Origin: an uncultured Lachnospiraceae bacterium
Lineage (GTDB): Bacteria > Bacillota > Clostridia > Lachnospirales > Lachnospiraceae
DNA: 64,000 nt
Direction of reading: 5' to 3'
Assembly (NCBI GenBank): GCA_900550475.1
Contig: URSA01000001.1
Coordinates: 1-64,000 of the forward strand
Under the pieces are notes generated by a model that was given only the letters and a program-made list of their open reading frames with translations, searched no databases and was not told where the DNA came from. Position 1 is the stretch's first letter; the number at the start of each line of letters is the position of its first letter. Below, piece by piece: positions 8,947 through 16,861 of this stretch. The position numbers and the translations under genes were made by a program.

Positions 8947-9294
8947 ATGAACGAAATCATCAAGAGTATTGAAGCAGAGCAGCTGAAGGAGAGCGTAGAC
9001 CAGTTCAACGTTGGCGATACCGTCAAGGTTTACGGCAAGATCAAGGAAGGAAACCGCGAGAGAATCCAGGTTTTTGAAGGCGTTGTCGTAAAGAGACAGG
9101 GCGGCAGCAACCGCGAGACTTTCACTGTAAGAAAGTCCTCAAACGGCATTGGCGTTGAGAAGACATGGCCGCTGCATTCCCCCAACGTAGAGAAGATAGA
9201 GGTAGTCAGAAAGGGTAAAGTAAGACGTGCAAAGCTGAACTACTTAAAGGGACGTGTAGGCAAGAAGGCAAAGGTAAAAGAGATCGTAAAGTAA
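8947..9294 (+). CDS. rplS: 50S ribosomal protein L19
   Basis: Ribosomal protein L19 sits at the 30S-50S interface. At 115 residues it has the conserved FNVGDTVKVYGKIKEGNRER, the FEGVVVKRQGG motif and GVEKTWPLHSPNVEKIEV. It starts at an ATG behind AAAAGGAG and is followed by a good terminator, closing the SRP/ribosome operon. Confidence 0.98.
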   Translation: MNEIIKSIEAEQLKESVDQFNVGDTVKVYGKIKEGNRERIQVFEGVVVKRQGGSNRETFTVRKSSNGIGVEKTWPLHSPNVEKIEVVRKGKVRRAKLNYLKGRVGKKAKVKEIVK

Positions 9295-9320
9295 TCAGAA
9301 TACGATATGTGACGCATGGG

Positions 9321-9349
9321 ACGCATCTGTCGAAAGACAGGTGCGTTTT
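9321..9349 (+). terminator. Rho-independent terminator after rplS
   Basis: An 11-bp stem ACGCATCTGTC / GACAGGTGCGT (one G-U pair) with a GAAA tetraloop and TTTTA tail. Confidence 0.9.
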
Positions 9350-9380
9350 AAATTTCCGGGATACGCGGGACAATAAAAGG

Positions 9381-9410
9381 TTGTCGCGGTGGGGGGAGCG
9401 GTAGTATAAT
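9381..9410 (+). promoter_or_regulatory. Promoter for lepB-rbgA operon
   Basis: TTGTCG, 18-bp spacer, perfect TATAAT, 47 bp upstream of the first signal peptidase gene. Confidence 0.65.
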
Positions 9411-9456
9411 AAAACTGTTATGTATCTTTGCGAAAAGAAGATAAGGAAACGGACAG

Positions 9457-10041
9457 ATGAGAGGACGTCACAAGGGTCTGAGCTTTTATAAACGAAGAAA
9501 AAAAATCAGTGCGGGGACAGTCAGGGAGATTTTTTCGTGGCTGTGCGGCATTGCAATTTCCGGCTTTCTGGCATGCGCGGTGGTCTATGTGCTGGGAATG
9601 TCCACAAGCATGATCGGCGTCTCCATGGAGCCGGTGCTGCAAAACGGCGAGCAGGTGCTGATCAACCGCTACGCTTATCTTTTGGCAAAACCGGCGAAGG
9701 GGGATGTGATTTCCTTTCTTCCGAACGGAAACAGGAATGCCCACTACTATATCAAGCGCGTTGTGGCAGTGCCGGGGGACACGGTACAGATTATCGACGG
9801 CAGGCTGCATGTGAACGGGGTTCAGGTGCAGGAGGAGGGCTTTGACAAGATGGCGGATGCGGGGATCGCGGAGAATCCGCTGACGCTCGGCACGGACGAA
9901 TATTTTGTTCTGGGGGATAACCGCAACGATTCCGAGGACAGCCGTTCCGCCAACATCGGTACGGTGAGCGGCAAGAACATCATCGGAAAGGTCTGGTTTA
10001 AAATGGGAAATGAAACGGAAGGAATGGGCTTTGTAAAATGA
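9457..10041 (+). CDS. lepB: Signal peptidase I (first copy)
   Basis: Type I signal peptidase removing signal peptides on the outer face of the membrane. A basic N terminus is followed by one membrane anchor (residues 26-48), then box B with catalytic serine S56 in GVSMEPVL, box D with catalytic lysine K100 in YYIKRVVAVPGD, and box E LGDNRNDSEDSR. At 194 residues it is the short Gram-positive SipS type. Its stop overlaps the rbgA start in ATGA. A second signal peptidase follows rbgA. Confidence 0.95.
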   Translation: MRGRHKGLSFYKRRKKISAGTVREIFSWLCGIAISGFLACAVVYVLGMSTSMIGVSMEPVLQNGEQVLINRYAYLLAKPAKGDVISFLPNGNRNAHYYIKRVVAVPGDTVQIIDGRLHVNGVQVQEEGFDKMADAGIAENPLTLGTDEYFVLGDNRNDSEDSRSANIGTVSGKNIIGKVWFKMGNETEGMGFVK

Positions 10042-10949
10042 ACTATCAATGGTATCCCGGTCATATGACCAAGGCAAAGCGGATGATGCAGGAGGATATC
10101 AGGCTGATCGACCTGATCATAGAGCTGGTGGACGCAAGGGCGCCGCTCTCAAGCCGCAATCCCGATATCGACGAGTTGGGAAAAAACAAATACAGGATCA
10201 TCCTGCTGAATAAATCGGATCTGGCAGATCCGCGCGCCAATGCCGCATGGGCGGCGTACTTTGAAAGCAAGGGGCTCTATGTGCTGGAGATCAATTCCAG
10301 AACCGGCGTGGGGATGAAGTCGATTCAGGGGCTGGTACAGGAGGCGTGCAAGGAAAAGATCGAGCGGGACAGAAAGCGCGGAATCGTAAACAGACCTGTC
10401 CGTGCCATGGTGGTGGGAATCCCCAATGTGGGCAAGTCCACCTTTATCAATTCCTTTGCAGGAAAGGCCTGTACCAAGACGGGAAACAAACCCGGCGTCA
10501 CCAAAGGAAAGCAGTGGATCCGCCTGAACAAATCGCTGGAGCTTCTGGATACGCCCGGGATTCTCTGGCCGAAGTTTGAGGATCAGAATGTGGGAATGCG
10601 GCTTGCCTTTATCGGCTCCATCAACGATGAGATCATCATCATGCAGGAGATGGCGCTTGATCTGATCCGCTGCGTGGGAGAAAGATATCCGCAGGTGTTT
10701 GAAAACCGCTACGGCGTTTCCTACGAGGGGGACGGAACACAGGCGGCAATCCGCATGCTGGATGAGATAGCAAGGGCGAGAAAATGCTACTTAAAGGGCG
10801 AGGAGCTTGACTATGACAGGGCGGCGGCACTGTTTGTGGACGACTTCAGAAGCGGCAGGCTCGGAAGAATCACATTGGAGGAAGTTGGCACAAACGCGCT
10901 ATGCGTAAAAGACGTGCGCAGAAATGGAGAAAAAGATGAAAGAGCATAG
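10038..10949 (+). CDS. rbgA: Ribosome biogenesis GTPase RbgA (YlqF)
   Basis: Circularly permuted GTPase needed for late 50S assembly. It opens with the family hallmark NYQWYPGHMTKAKR. The motif order is permuted: G4 LLNKSD (near 55) comes before G1 GIPNVGKST (near 130) and G3 DTPG (near 174). The 303-residue length is typical. Its neighbours rplS (upstream) and rnhB (downstream) match the Bacillus subtilis order, but here each side of rbgA also carries a signal peptidase gene. Confidence 0.96.
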   Translation: MNYQWYPGHMTKAKRMMQEDIRLIDLIIELVDARAPLSSRNPDIDELGKNKYRIILLNKSDLADPRANAAWAAYFESKGLYVLEINSRTGVGMKSIQGLVQEACKEKIERDRKRGIVNRPVRAMVVGIPNVGKSTFINSFAGKACTKTGNKPGVTKGKQWIRLNKSLELLDTPGILWPKFEDQNVGMRLAFIGSINDEIIIMQEMALDLIRCVGERYPQVFENRYGVSYEGDGTQAAIRMLDEIARARKCYLKGEELDYDRAAALFVDDFRSGRLGRITLEEVGTNALCVKDVRRNGEKDERA

Positions 10950-11505
10950 AATACTGCGGGAAGTTTTGAGTACGAGTCTGTATCTGCTGGGCGTGCTGGT
11001 CACAGTATGGTTTGTGATCGCATTCGTGGGACAGAGAACCATTGTCAAGGGTGCGTCCATGGAACCCACACTGTACGGAGCAGACGACAACAACCCGGAC
11101 AAGGTAGGGGATAATCTGATCATGGACAAACTCACCTATCGGTTTTCGGATCCCAAGAGATTTGATATTATCGTGTTCCCCTACAAATATACCGGAGAGT
11201 ACTTTATCAAGAGGATCATCGGACTGCCGGGCGAGACTGTTCAGATTGACGAGCAGGGGAACATTTATATCAACGGCGAGGTGCTGCGGGAGGGCTACGG
11301 AAAGGAGATCATTCTGAATCCCGGTGTGGCTGCGGAGCCGGTTACCCTCGGTGAGGACGAATACTTTGTGCTGGGGGACAACCGTAACAACAGTGCGGAC
11401 AGCAGAAGTGCCAGCGTGGGCAACATCCACCGGAATGAGATTGTGGGAAGAGCGTGGCTGCGCATCTGGCCACTCAGCCGGTTCGGCGTTTTGAAGCATC
11501 AGTAA
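10924..11505 (+). CDS. lepB: Signal peptidase I (second copy)
   Basis: A second, divergent type I signal peptidase: membrane anchor at residues 16-36, catalytic serine S45 in KGASMEPTL, catalytic lysine K96 in EYFIKRIIGLPGE, and LGDNRNNSADSR. It differs from the first copy by a small insert (YGADDNNPDKVG) after the serine box. The start overlaps rbgA by 26 bp; an ATG 12 bp further in, at 10936, has a better-placed GGAG and is an alternative. Two paralogues around one GTPase suggest duplication or differing substrate sets. Confidence 0.93.
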   Translation: MEKKMKEHRILREVLSTSLYLLGVLVTVWFVIAFVGQRTIVKGASMEPTLYGADDNNPDKVGDNLIMDKLTYRFSDPKRFDIIVFPYKYTGEYFIKRIIGLPGETVQIDEQGNIYINGEVLREGYGKEIILNPGVAAEPVTLGEDEYFVLGDNRNNSADSRSASVGNIHRNEIVGRAWLRIWPLSRFGVLKHQ

Positions 11506-11530
11506 ACACACCTGCAAAACGGAGAGAAAA

Positions 11531-12292
11531 ATGGAACAGAAGATTTCGGAAATCAAAGGAATTTTTCAGGCAGCGGAAACGGAAATGCTGCCTGAACTCA
11601 TATCCGTGTATGAGACGGATGCCCGCAGCGGCGTGCAGGCTGCGGTGGAGAGCGCAAGAAAGCGTCTGCGCCTTTTGGAAAAGGAAAAGGAGCGGACGGA
11701 AAAAATGAAGGAATATGAGTACCGTTATGCCGCCGCAGGCTTTTTGTGCGGAATCGACGAGGTGGGCAGAGGCCCTCTTGCGGGCCCGGTGGTGGCGGGG
11801 GCGGTGATTCTTCCGAAAGATTGTGATATCTTATATCTAAATGATTCCAAGCAGTTGACCGAAAAAAAGAGAGAAGAGCTTTATGATGTGATCATGGGAA
11901 AGGCGGTGGCAACCGGGCTCGGCTACGCGTCTCCGGAGCGCATCGATGAAATCAACATCTTACAGGCAACCTACGAGGCGATGCGGGAGGCAATCGGCAG
12001 GCTTTCAGTGAAACCGGATCTGCTTCTAAACGATGCGGTCACCATACCGCAGGTGGAGATCCGGCAGGTGCCGATCATCAAGGGGGACGCCAAGAGCATT
12101 TCCATTGCCGCTGCCAGCATTATTGCGAAGGTGACAAGGGATCGCCTGATGGTGGAGTACGACAGCATTTTCCCGGAATACGGCTTTGCTTCCAACAAGG
12201 GGTACGGTGCCGCCGCGCATATAGAGGCGCTGAAAAAGTATGGCCCCTGCCCTATCCATAGAAGGAGCTTTATCGGACATTTTGCAGAATAG
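11531..12292 (+). CDS. rnhB: Ribonuclease HII
   Basis: RNase HII cleaves RNA at RNA-DNA junctions, for example at misincorporated ribonucleotides. The catalytic core begins with GIDEVGRGPLAGPVVAGAV, with acidic residues D76 and E77. A further active-site aspartate lies in LLNDAVTIP, and the C-terminal KGYGAAAHIEAL follows. A 65-residue N-terminal helical extension matches the long Bacillus-type RnhB. It is the fourth gene in the lepB-rbgA-lepB run. Confidence 0.95.
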   Translation: MEQKISEIKGIFQAAETEMLPELISVYETDARSGVQAAVESARKRLRLLEKEKERTEKMKEYEYRYAAAGFLCGIDEVGRGPLAGPVVAGAVILPKDCDILYLNDSKQLTEKKREELYDVIMGKAVATGLGYASPERIDEINILQATYEAMREAIGRLSVKPDLLLNDAVTIPQVEIRQVPIIKGDAKSISIAAASIIAKVTRDRLMVEYDSIFPEYGFASNKGYGAAAHIEALKKYGPCPIHRRSFIGHFAE

Positions 12293-12302
12293 GTGGATAC
12301 AT

Positions 12303-14024
12303 ATGAAACTTTCCGACTTTTTCCCTGCTTCCAACAAAATAAGTGAACCCGCGGTAAAGTCTGAGGGCGGCAAGACAGATTCCGCCGCCGCTGCGCGGAT
12401 CAACCGCCAGATTCAATCCCTCGCTCCGGGCAAACTGATCAAGGGCGAAGTGGTGGGAAGAAACGGCGATGAAGTAAGGATCAAATTGTCGGATGATCTT
12501 GTGATGACGGCGCGTCTGGATCAGGATGTGAGCGTGGAGGAGGGAAGAATTCTGACCTTTCAGGTGAAGAACAACGGTGCGTCCCTGATTCTGAATCCCC
12601 TGTTTACCAACACGGCGGCTTCCGACAATGTGATGAAGGCGCTGCAGATGGCGAATCTTCCGGTTAATAATACCACGGTCGCCATGACGGAACAGATGAT
12701 GCAGCAGGGGATGAGCGTGGACACCAAAGCCCTGCAGAACGTGTTTCGTGACATTGCCTCCCATGCGGGTGCGGCGGTGGAGGATATCGTACTGCTTCAT
12801 AAGCTGGCGCTGCCGGTGGATGAAGGCAATCTGCAGCAGATGGAAAACTACCGGGAGCTGACGCATCAGCTGGTAAGCGGGATGACGGATGTGCTGCAGG
12901 AGCTGGTCTTTTCCTACGGAGAAATTGCGGGTACGCAGGGGGAGGAGCAGGCGGCGCAGATGCTCAGGCAGATTTTGCAGCTTTTTGTGGGGGAGGGGGA
13001 GAATCTCTCCGACTGGGAGGCTGCCCTGACAGGCAGGACGGATGCCACGGAAAATGCAGCAGAGGCGGATGCGGCAGCGGCGCAGGCGCCGGAAGCCGGG
13101 ACTGCGGAGAAAATTGCAGGTGAGGAACATGCCGGAGCGGACGGAGAAAAGGGTTTGGATGCGCCCGCAAAGGGAGCTGTGGAACCGCCTCTGTCTGGAA
13201 CACCGGAGGGCGGCGCCCCGGAGGAAGTGACGGCGAAGGAAACGCCTGTGCGGGAGATGCCGGAAGACGGAAAGACAGCGGATGTGCCCACGAAGGAAAT
13301 GGCGGATGGGGAAATGTCCGGGAAGGAAATACAGGGGAATCCGGCTGCAAAAACCGGACTTGCGGCAGCCTTTACGGAGAGAGAACCCGTCCTTGAGCGG
13401 GACACGATACAGAAGCTTTTGAAGGAACAGATCCTTAAAAACTGGTGCATCAAACCGGAAGATGGACTGGATGCGGAGAAGGTGGACAGAGTTTACCGCC
13501 AGATGAAGCACCAGCTTTCCGGGCTTGAAAATATATTGCAGGAATACGGCGCCGAGAAGAGCAGCGCCATGAAGAGCGTTCTCAACATGAGCCGGAATAT
13601 TGATTTTATAGAGCAGATCAACCAGATGTATACCTATGTCCAGCTTCCGCTCAAGATGGAGCAGAGGCAGGCGAACGGGGAGTTGTATGTGTTCACCAAC
13701 AAGCGTTCCCTGGCAAAAAAGGAGGGGGCTGTCAGTGCGCTCCTGCATCTGGATATGGAGAACCTCGGGCCGGTGGATGTGTATGTGGCAATGCAGGAAA
13801 ACCGTGTGACCACCCGGTTTCAGGTACAGGATGATGCGATGCTGACCTTTTTGAATGACCATATGCATATTCTGACAGAGCGGCTGTCTGAAAAAGGCTA
13901 CGAGATGAAGTGCGAGATGTCGGTGCGAAACGGCGGGGAGCAGGAAAATCCCGTGGAACAGCTTTTGCAGCGGGAGAAGGGCAGCGGGCTTATGATGCAG
14001 TACGGTTTTGATGTGCGCGCGTGA
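12303..14024 (+). CDS. FliK-like orphan protein (YlqG-like)
   Basis: 573-residue protein between rnhB and an FlhB-like gene, the position of B. subtilis ylqG. The N-terminal 230 residues look soluble. The middle (about 245-365) is a low-complexity Ala/Glu/Gly/Pro linker. The C terminus (about 435-545) resembles the FliK/Flg_hook domain: VQLPLKMEQRQANGELYVFT, then LHLDMENLGPVDVYVAMQEN. FliK controls hook length by touching FlhB, so the adjacent FlhB-like gene is telling. No flagellar genes are nearby. I start at ATG 12303; an upstream ATG at 12240 lies inside rnhB. Confidence 0.75.
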   Translation: MKLSDFFPASNKISEPAVKSEGGKTDSAAAARINRQIQSLAPGKLIKGEVVGRNGDEVRIKLSDDLVMTARLDQDVSVEEGRILTFQVKNNGASLILNPLFTNTAASDNVMKALQMANLPVNNTTVAMTEQMMQQGMSVDTKALQNVFRDIASHAGAAVEDIVLLHKLALPVDEGNLQQMENYRELTHQLVSGMTDVLQELVFSYGEIAGTQGEEQAAQMLRQILQLFVGEGENLSDWEAALTGRTDATENAAEADAAAAQAPEAGTAEKIAGEEHAGADGEKGLDAPAKGAVEPPLSGTPEGGAPEEVTAKETPVREMPEDGKTADVPTKEMADGEMSGKEIQGNPAAKTGLAAAFTEREPVLERDTIQKLLKEQILKNWCIKPEDGLDAEKVDRVYRQMKHQLSGLENILQEYGAEKSSAMKSVLNMSRNIDFIEQINQMYTYVQLPLKMEQRQANGELYVFTNKRSLAKKEGAVSALLHLDMENLGPVDVYVAMQENRVTTRFQVQDDAMLTFLNDHMHILTERLSEKGYEMKCEMSVRNGGEQENPVEQLLQREKGSGLMMQYGFDVRA

Positions 14025-14043
14025 TGAGGGATGAGGATTTTGT

Positions 14044-14325
14044 ATGGAAGAAAAAAAGAGGATCAAACAGGCGATAGCGCTGGAATACAATCCCGATGAG
14101 GAAGCACCCAAGGTCATAGCGACCGGACGGGGAGCTGTGGCAGAGAGGATTCTGGAGCGGGCGAAGGAGGCGGACGTACCGATCCACAGGGACGACCGTC
14201 TGGCGGACACGCTGTCCAGACTGGAGATCGGGGAGATGATCCCGCCGGAGCTTTATGATGTGGTGGCGGAGATTCTGGTGTTTGTGGACGCCATGGACAA
14301 GATCAGGGCAAAAATGAAAAAGTGA
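14044..14325 (+). CDS. FlhB cytoplasmic-domain homologue (YlqH-like)
   Basis: 93-residue protein matching only the C-terminal cytoplasmic part of the export-switch protein FlhB/YscU: AIALEYNPDEEAPKVIATGR, then VPIHRDDRLADTLSRLEIGE and PPELYDVVAEIL. The membrane domain and the NPTH autocleavage loop of FlhB are absent; the sequence starts about where cleaved FlhB-CC would start. B. subtilis has the same soluble orphan (ylqH). Its role is unknown. A terminator follows. Confidence 0.85.
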   Translation: MEEKKRIKQAIALEYNPDEEAPKVIATGRGAVAERILERAKEADVPIHRDDRLADTLSRLEIGEMIPPELYDVVAEILVFVDAMDKIRAKMKK

Positions 14326-14343
14326 ATGCAGATGCGAAGTTTG

Positions 14344-14380
14344 TACCGCAGTGCCAAGGATTGGGCGCTGCGGTATTTTT
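14344..14380 (+). terminator. Rho-independent terminator after the FlhB-like gene
   Basis: Stem TACCGCAG / CTGCGGTA extended by partial GCC/GGC pairing, then TTTTT. It separates the housekeeping operon from the ligase-racemase locus. Confidence 0.8.
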
Positions 14381-14485
14381 ATATGTGATAATGCAGGATT
14401 CTTTTTAAGAAAATCCTAAGAAAGATTTAAAGGCATTTCAAAAAAGACTTGCTAGGATATCCTTATCAAGAATCGGGAGGCAGAT

Positions 14486-15520
14486 ATGAAAAGAGTTTTG
14501 GTTGTATTCGGAGGATGTTCTACGGAATATGAGGTATCGCTTGTGTCGGCAGCCGCCGTATTGAAGGCGATTGACAGAAAAAAATACGAGGTGCTTAAGC
14601 TGGGGATCACCCGCGCGGGAGAAGCCTTTCTCTACGAAGGGGAGGAAAGCCTGATCGAGGAGAACAAATGGCAGGGGGATGCGTGCCGGACTGCAACCGT
14701 GTCCATGAGCAGGGGAAGGAGAGAACTCTGGGTGGAAAAGGGAGAGACGGTGGAAAAGCTGCCCTTTGACATTGCGTTTCCGATTCTGCACGGAAAAAAC
14801 GGTGAGGACGGAACCATACAGGGGCTGTTTGAGCTTGCCGGAATCCCTATCGCGGGGTGCGGCATGGAAAGCTCTGCGGTCGGCATGGATAAGGGACTGG
14901 CGCATACGCTGGTTTCCCTTGCTGGGTTGCGGGTTCCGAAAAGCGTTCTGTTAAACAGCCTTAAGGAGGCGGAGGAAAGAAAAGCGGAGATCCTGTCGCT
15001 TGGTTTTCCCATGTTTGTAAAGCCGGTTCGGGCAGGCTCGTCCTTCGGCATCAGCAGAGTGACAAAGCCGGAGAATCTGCCGGATGCGGTGCGGGCGGCG
15101 TTTGCACATGATGCCCAAATTGTCATCGAGGAGGGAATCACAGGCTTTGAGGTGGGCTGCGCGGTCATGGGAAACGAAGAACTGACCGTGGGCAGGGCGG
15201 ACGAAATCGAACTGTCCCAGGGATTTTTTGACTATGAGGAGAAATATACATTAAAGACCTCGGCCATACATATGCCGGCGAGAGTCGGAGAGGAAGACGA
15301 GAGACGGATCCGGGAGACTGCGGCAAAGATATATAAAGTGCTTGGCTGCAAGGGTTTTACCAGAGTGGATATGTTTTTCACGGACAAAAAGGAGATTGTA
15401 TTCAACGAGATCAATACCATTCCGGGCTTTACGGGACACAGCCGTTTTCCCAACATGATGAAGGGAATCGGGTTATCCTTTGAACAGGTGGTGGATCGCA
15501 TTCTGGAGCTTGCAGAGTGA
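14486..15520 (+). CDS. vanG: D-alanine--D-serine ligase of the VanG type
   Basis: ATP-grasp D-Ala-D-X ligase, 344 residues. FGGCSTEYEVSL (8-19), LHGKNGEDGTIQGLFELAGI (101-120), KPVRAGSSFG (179-188) and NEINTIPGFT (308-317) fix the family. The substrate loop reads FFDYEEKYTLK (247-257), as in VanG/VanC D-Ala-D-Ser ligases, and not the second-tyrosine loop of ordinary Ddl. The sequence from TEYEVSL onward matches VanG closely as I recall it. Downstream are both halves of a serine racemase. Ordinary Ddl activity cannot be excluded. No VanXY peptidase follows. Confidence 0.82.
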   Translation: MKRVLVVFGGCSTEYEVSLVSAAAVLKAIDRKKYEVLKLGITRAGEAFLYEGEESLIEENKWQGDACRTATVSMSRGRRELWVEKGETVEKLPFDIAFPILHGKNGEDGTIQGLFELAGIPIAGCGMESSAVGMDKGLAHTLVSLAGLRVPKSVLLNSLKEAEERKAEILSLGFPMFVKPVRAGSSFGISRVTKPENLPDAVRAAFAHDAQIVIEEGITGFEVGCAVMGNEELTVGRADEIELSQGFFDYEEKYTLKTSAIHMPARVGEEDERRIRETAAKIYKVLGCKGFTRVDMFFTDKKEIVFNEINTIPGFTGHSRFPNMMKGIGLSFEQVVDRILELAE

Positions 15521-15539
15521 GCGGAGAGGAAAGAGGACG

Positions 15540-15839
15540 ATGAGACAACTGCGATTGAGAGAAACAGACAGGGAATATGCCTTTCTTTTTTCGGGAGAAG
15601 GAGAGCGGGCGGAAGCTCTCAGAGTGGAACTTTGCAGACTGTCGGATGCGATGGGGAAGCATTCTTTTGCGGAGAATCCTGCAACGGTTCAGATACAAGG
15701 ACGCGGTTACGCAGTTGGATTTGTACACTGCTGCGGTGAAACAGTGGTGCCTCTGCCGGAAAGAGGGGATGTATTTATTTTGAAAGAAGAAGGAGGATTT
15801 CTCGTTGCAGCAGAAACAGAGAGTAAGGAGCCTGGATGA
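15540..15839 (+). CDS. Small uncharacterised protein in the ligase-racemase locus
   Basis: A 99-residue protein I do not recognise. The start is ATG 15540 behind GAGGAAAGAGG; an ORF extension to 15480 runs back into the ligase gene. It is charged at the N terminus (MRQLRLRETDREYAFLF) and probably beta-rich after that (AVGFVHCCGETVVPLPERGD). It has no signal peptide or membrane segment. It occupies the place of vanXY in vanG operons but has none of the D,D-peptidase metal motifs. Its end overlaps the next gene by 35 bp, so it is probably co-translated. Confidence 0.7.
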   Translation: MRQLRLRETDREYAFLFSGEGERAEALRVELCRLSDAMGKHSFAENPATVQIQGRGYAVGFVHCCGETVVPLPERGDVFILKEEGGFLVAAETESKEPG

Positions 15840-16842
15840 TTTCAGGTGGATCGGAGCGGCGCTTGTGGTTGCCATTCACACCTCGCCGCTTGAGAGTGTG
15901 AATGGGACGGCGGATTTTTTGCTCACAAGGGTGTTTGCAAGGGTTGCGGTGCCGTTTTTCTTTATGGTGACGGGTTTTTTTCTGCTGGCGGATGAGAGGA
16001 ACCGGAAGCGGAATATTGTGAGGGCGATGCGCAAGAACGGGATTCTGTATCTGCTGCTTACCCTGTTGTATCTGCCCATCCAGTGCTACAAGCTCTTTTC
16101 ATCAGGAGGGATCACGCAGCAGACGGGAACGACGATACTGCGGGACATATTTTTTGACGGAACCTTTTACCATCTCTGGTATTTCCCGGCGTTGCTTCTG
16201 GGGCTGCCTCTGGCGGGGCTGTTCCTTCGTTTGGGAAAGAAGAATGCGGCGGCGGTGGCAGGCGCTCTGTATGTGTTCGGAATGCTGGGTGACAGCTATT
16301 ACGGCATCACGGAGAGGATTCCCGCACTGAAAATCATATATGACGGCTTGTTTTCCATCAGCAGCTATACCCGCAACGGTCTCTTTTTTGCACCGCTTTT
16401 TTTGATTCTGGGCGCCGTGGCGGCAGACGCATACAGGGAGGAAAGGCAGTGGGTACATAAGTGGCGGGAGGCTGCGATCTGCATGGCATTTCTGTGCGGG
16501 GAAGGATTGATCCTGCACCATTACGGCTTTCAGAGACATGACAGCATGTATGTGATCCTTCCGCTTGAGATGGTGTGCCTGTTCGGGGCACTGCTCTCCG
16601 TGAAAGGGCAGGAGACGCCGGTCAGTGCATTTTACGAAAAGGGGCCGATGCTTATCTATTTTCTGCATCCTTATGTGATCATTCTTTTGCGGGGCGGCGT
16701 GAAGCTCACGCACTGGACGGCGTTTTTGTCGTTGAGCCCGCTTTACTACGTGACGGTTCTTTTGGGCAGCGCGGTGCTTGCATGGATATGTGTCCGGGCG
16801 GCGGGTATGGTGAGAAAAGGAAAGACGGCAAAAAGGGCATAG
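15805..16842 (+). CDS. Acyltransferase-3-type membrane protein, VanT membrane-domain homologue (VanTm)
   Basis: 345-residue polytopic protein (about ten hydrophobic segments) of the acyltransferase-3 family. RWIGAALVVAIHTSPLES, then TRVFARVAVPFFFMVTGFFL, matches the N-terminal membrane half of VanT serine racemases, which is thought to move L-Ser. In VanG and VanC clusters this half is fused to the racemase; in VanL it is a separate gene, as here. The start is TTG 15805 with AAGGAGG upstream. The catalytic half follows after 19 bp. A generic cell-surface O-acyltransferase is the alternative. Confidence 0.78.
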   Translation: MQQKQRVRSLDDFRWIGAALVVAIHTSPLESVNGTADFLLTRVFARVAVPFFFMVTGFFLLADERNRKRNIVRAMRKNGILYLLLTLLYLPIQCYKLFSSGGITQQTGTTILRDIFFDGTFYHLWYFPALLLGLPLAGLFLRLGKKNAAAVAGALYVFGMLGDSYYGITERIPALKIIYDGLFSISSYTRNGLFFAPLFLILGAVAADAYREERQWVHKWREAAICMAFLCGEGLILHHYGFQRHDSMYVILPLEMVCLFGALLSVKGQETPVSAFYEKGPMLIYFLHPYVIILLRGGVKLTHWTAFLSLSPLYYVTVLLGSAVLAWICVRAAGMVRKGKTAKRA

Positions 16843-16861
16843 GATAGAGAGGAAGAGAAGG

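Noticed and set aside
12270..14210. A 646-codon minus-strand open frame opposite the FliK-like gene
   Set aside because: It is Arg/His/Leu/Cys-rich with no recognisable domain. The plus-strand protein has an RBS, operon context and a C-terminal domain.
14486..15520. Plain housekeeping D-Ala-D-Ala ligase
   Set aside because: Not fully excluded, but the substrate loop and adjacency to both halves of a VanT-like racemase make the D-Ser class more likely.
15480..15539. N-terminal extension of the 99-residue protein
   Set aside because: It overlaps the ligase 3' end and has no RBS. ATG 15540 has GAGGAAAGAGG just upstream.
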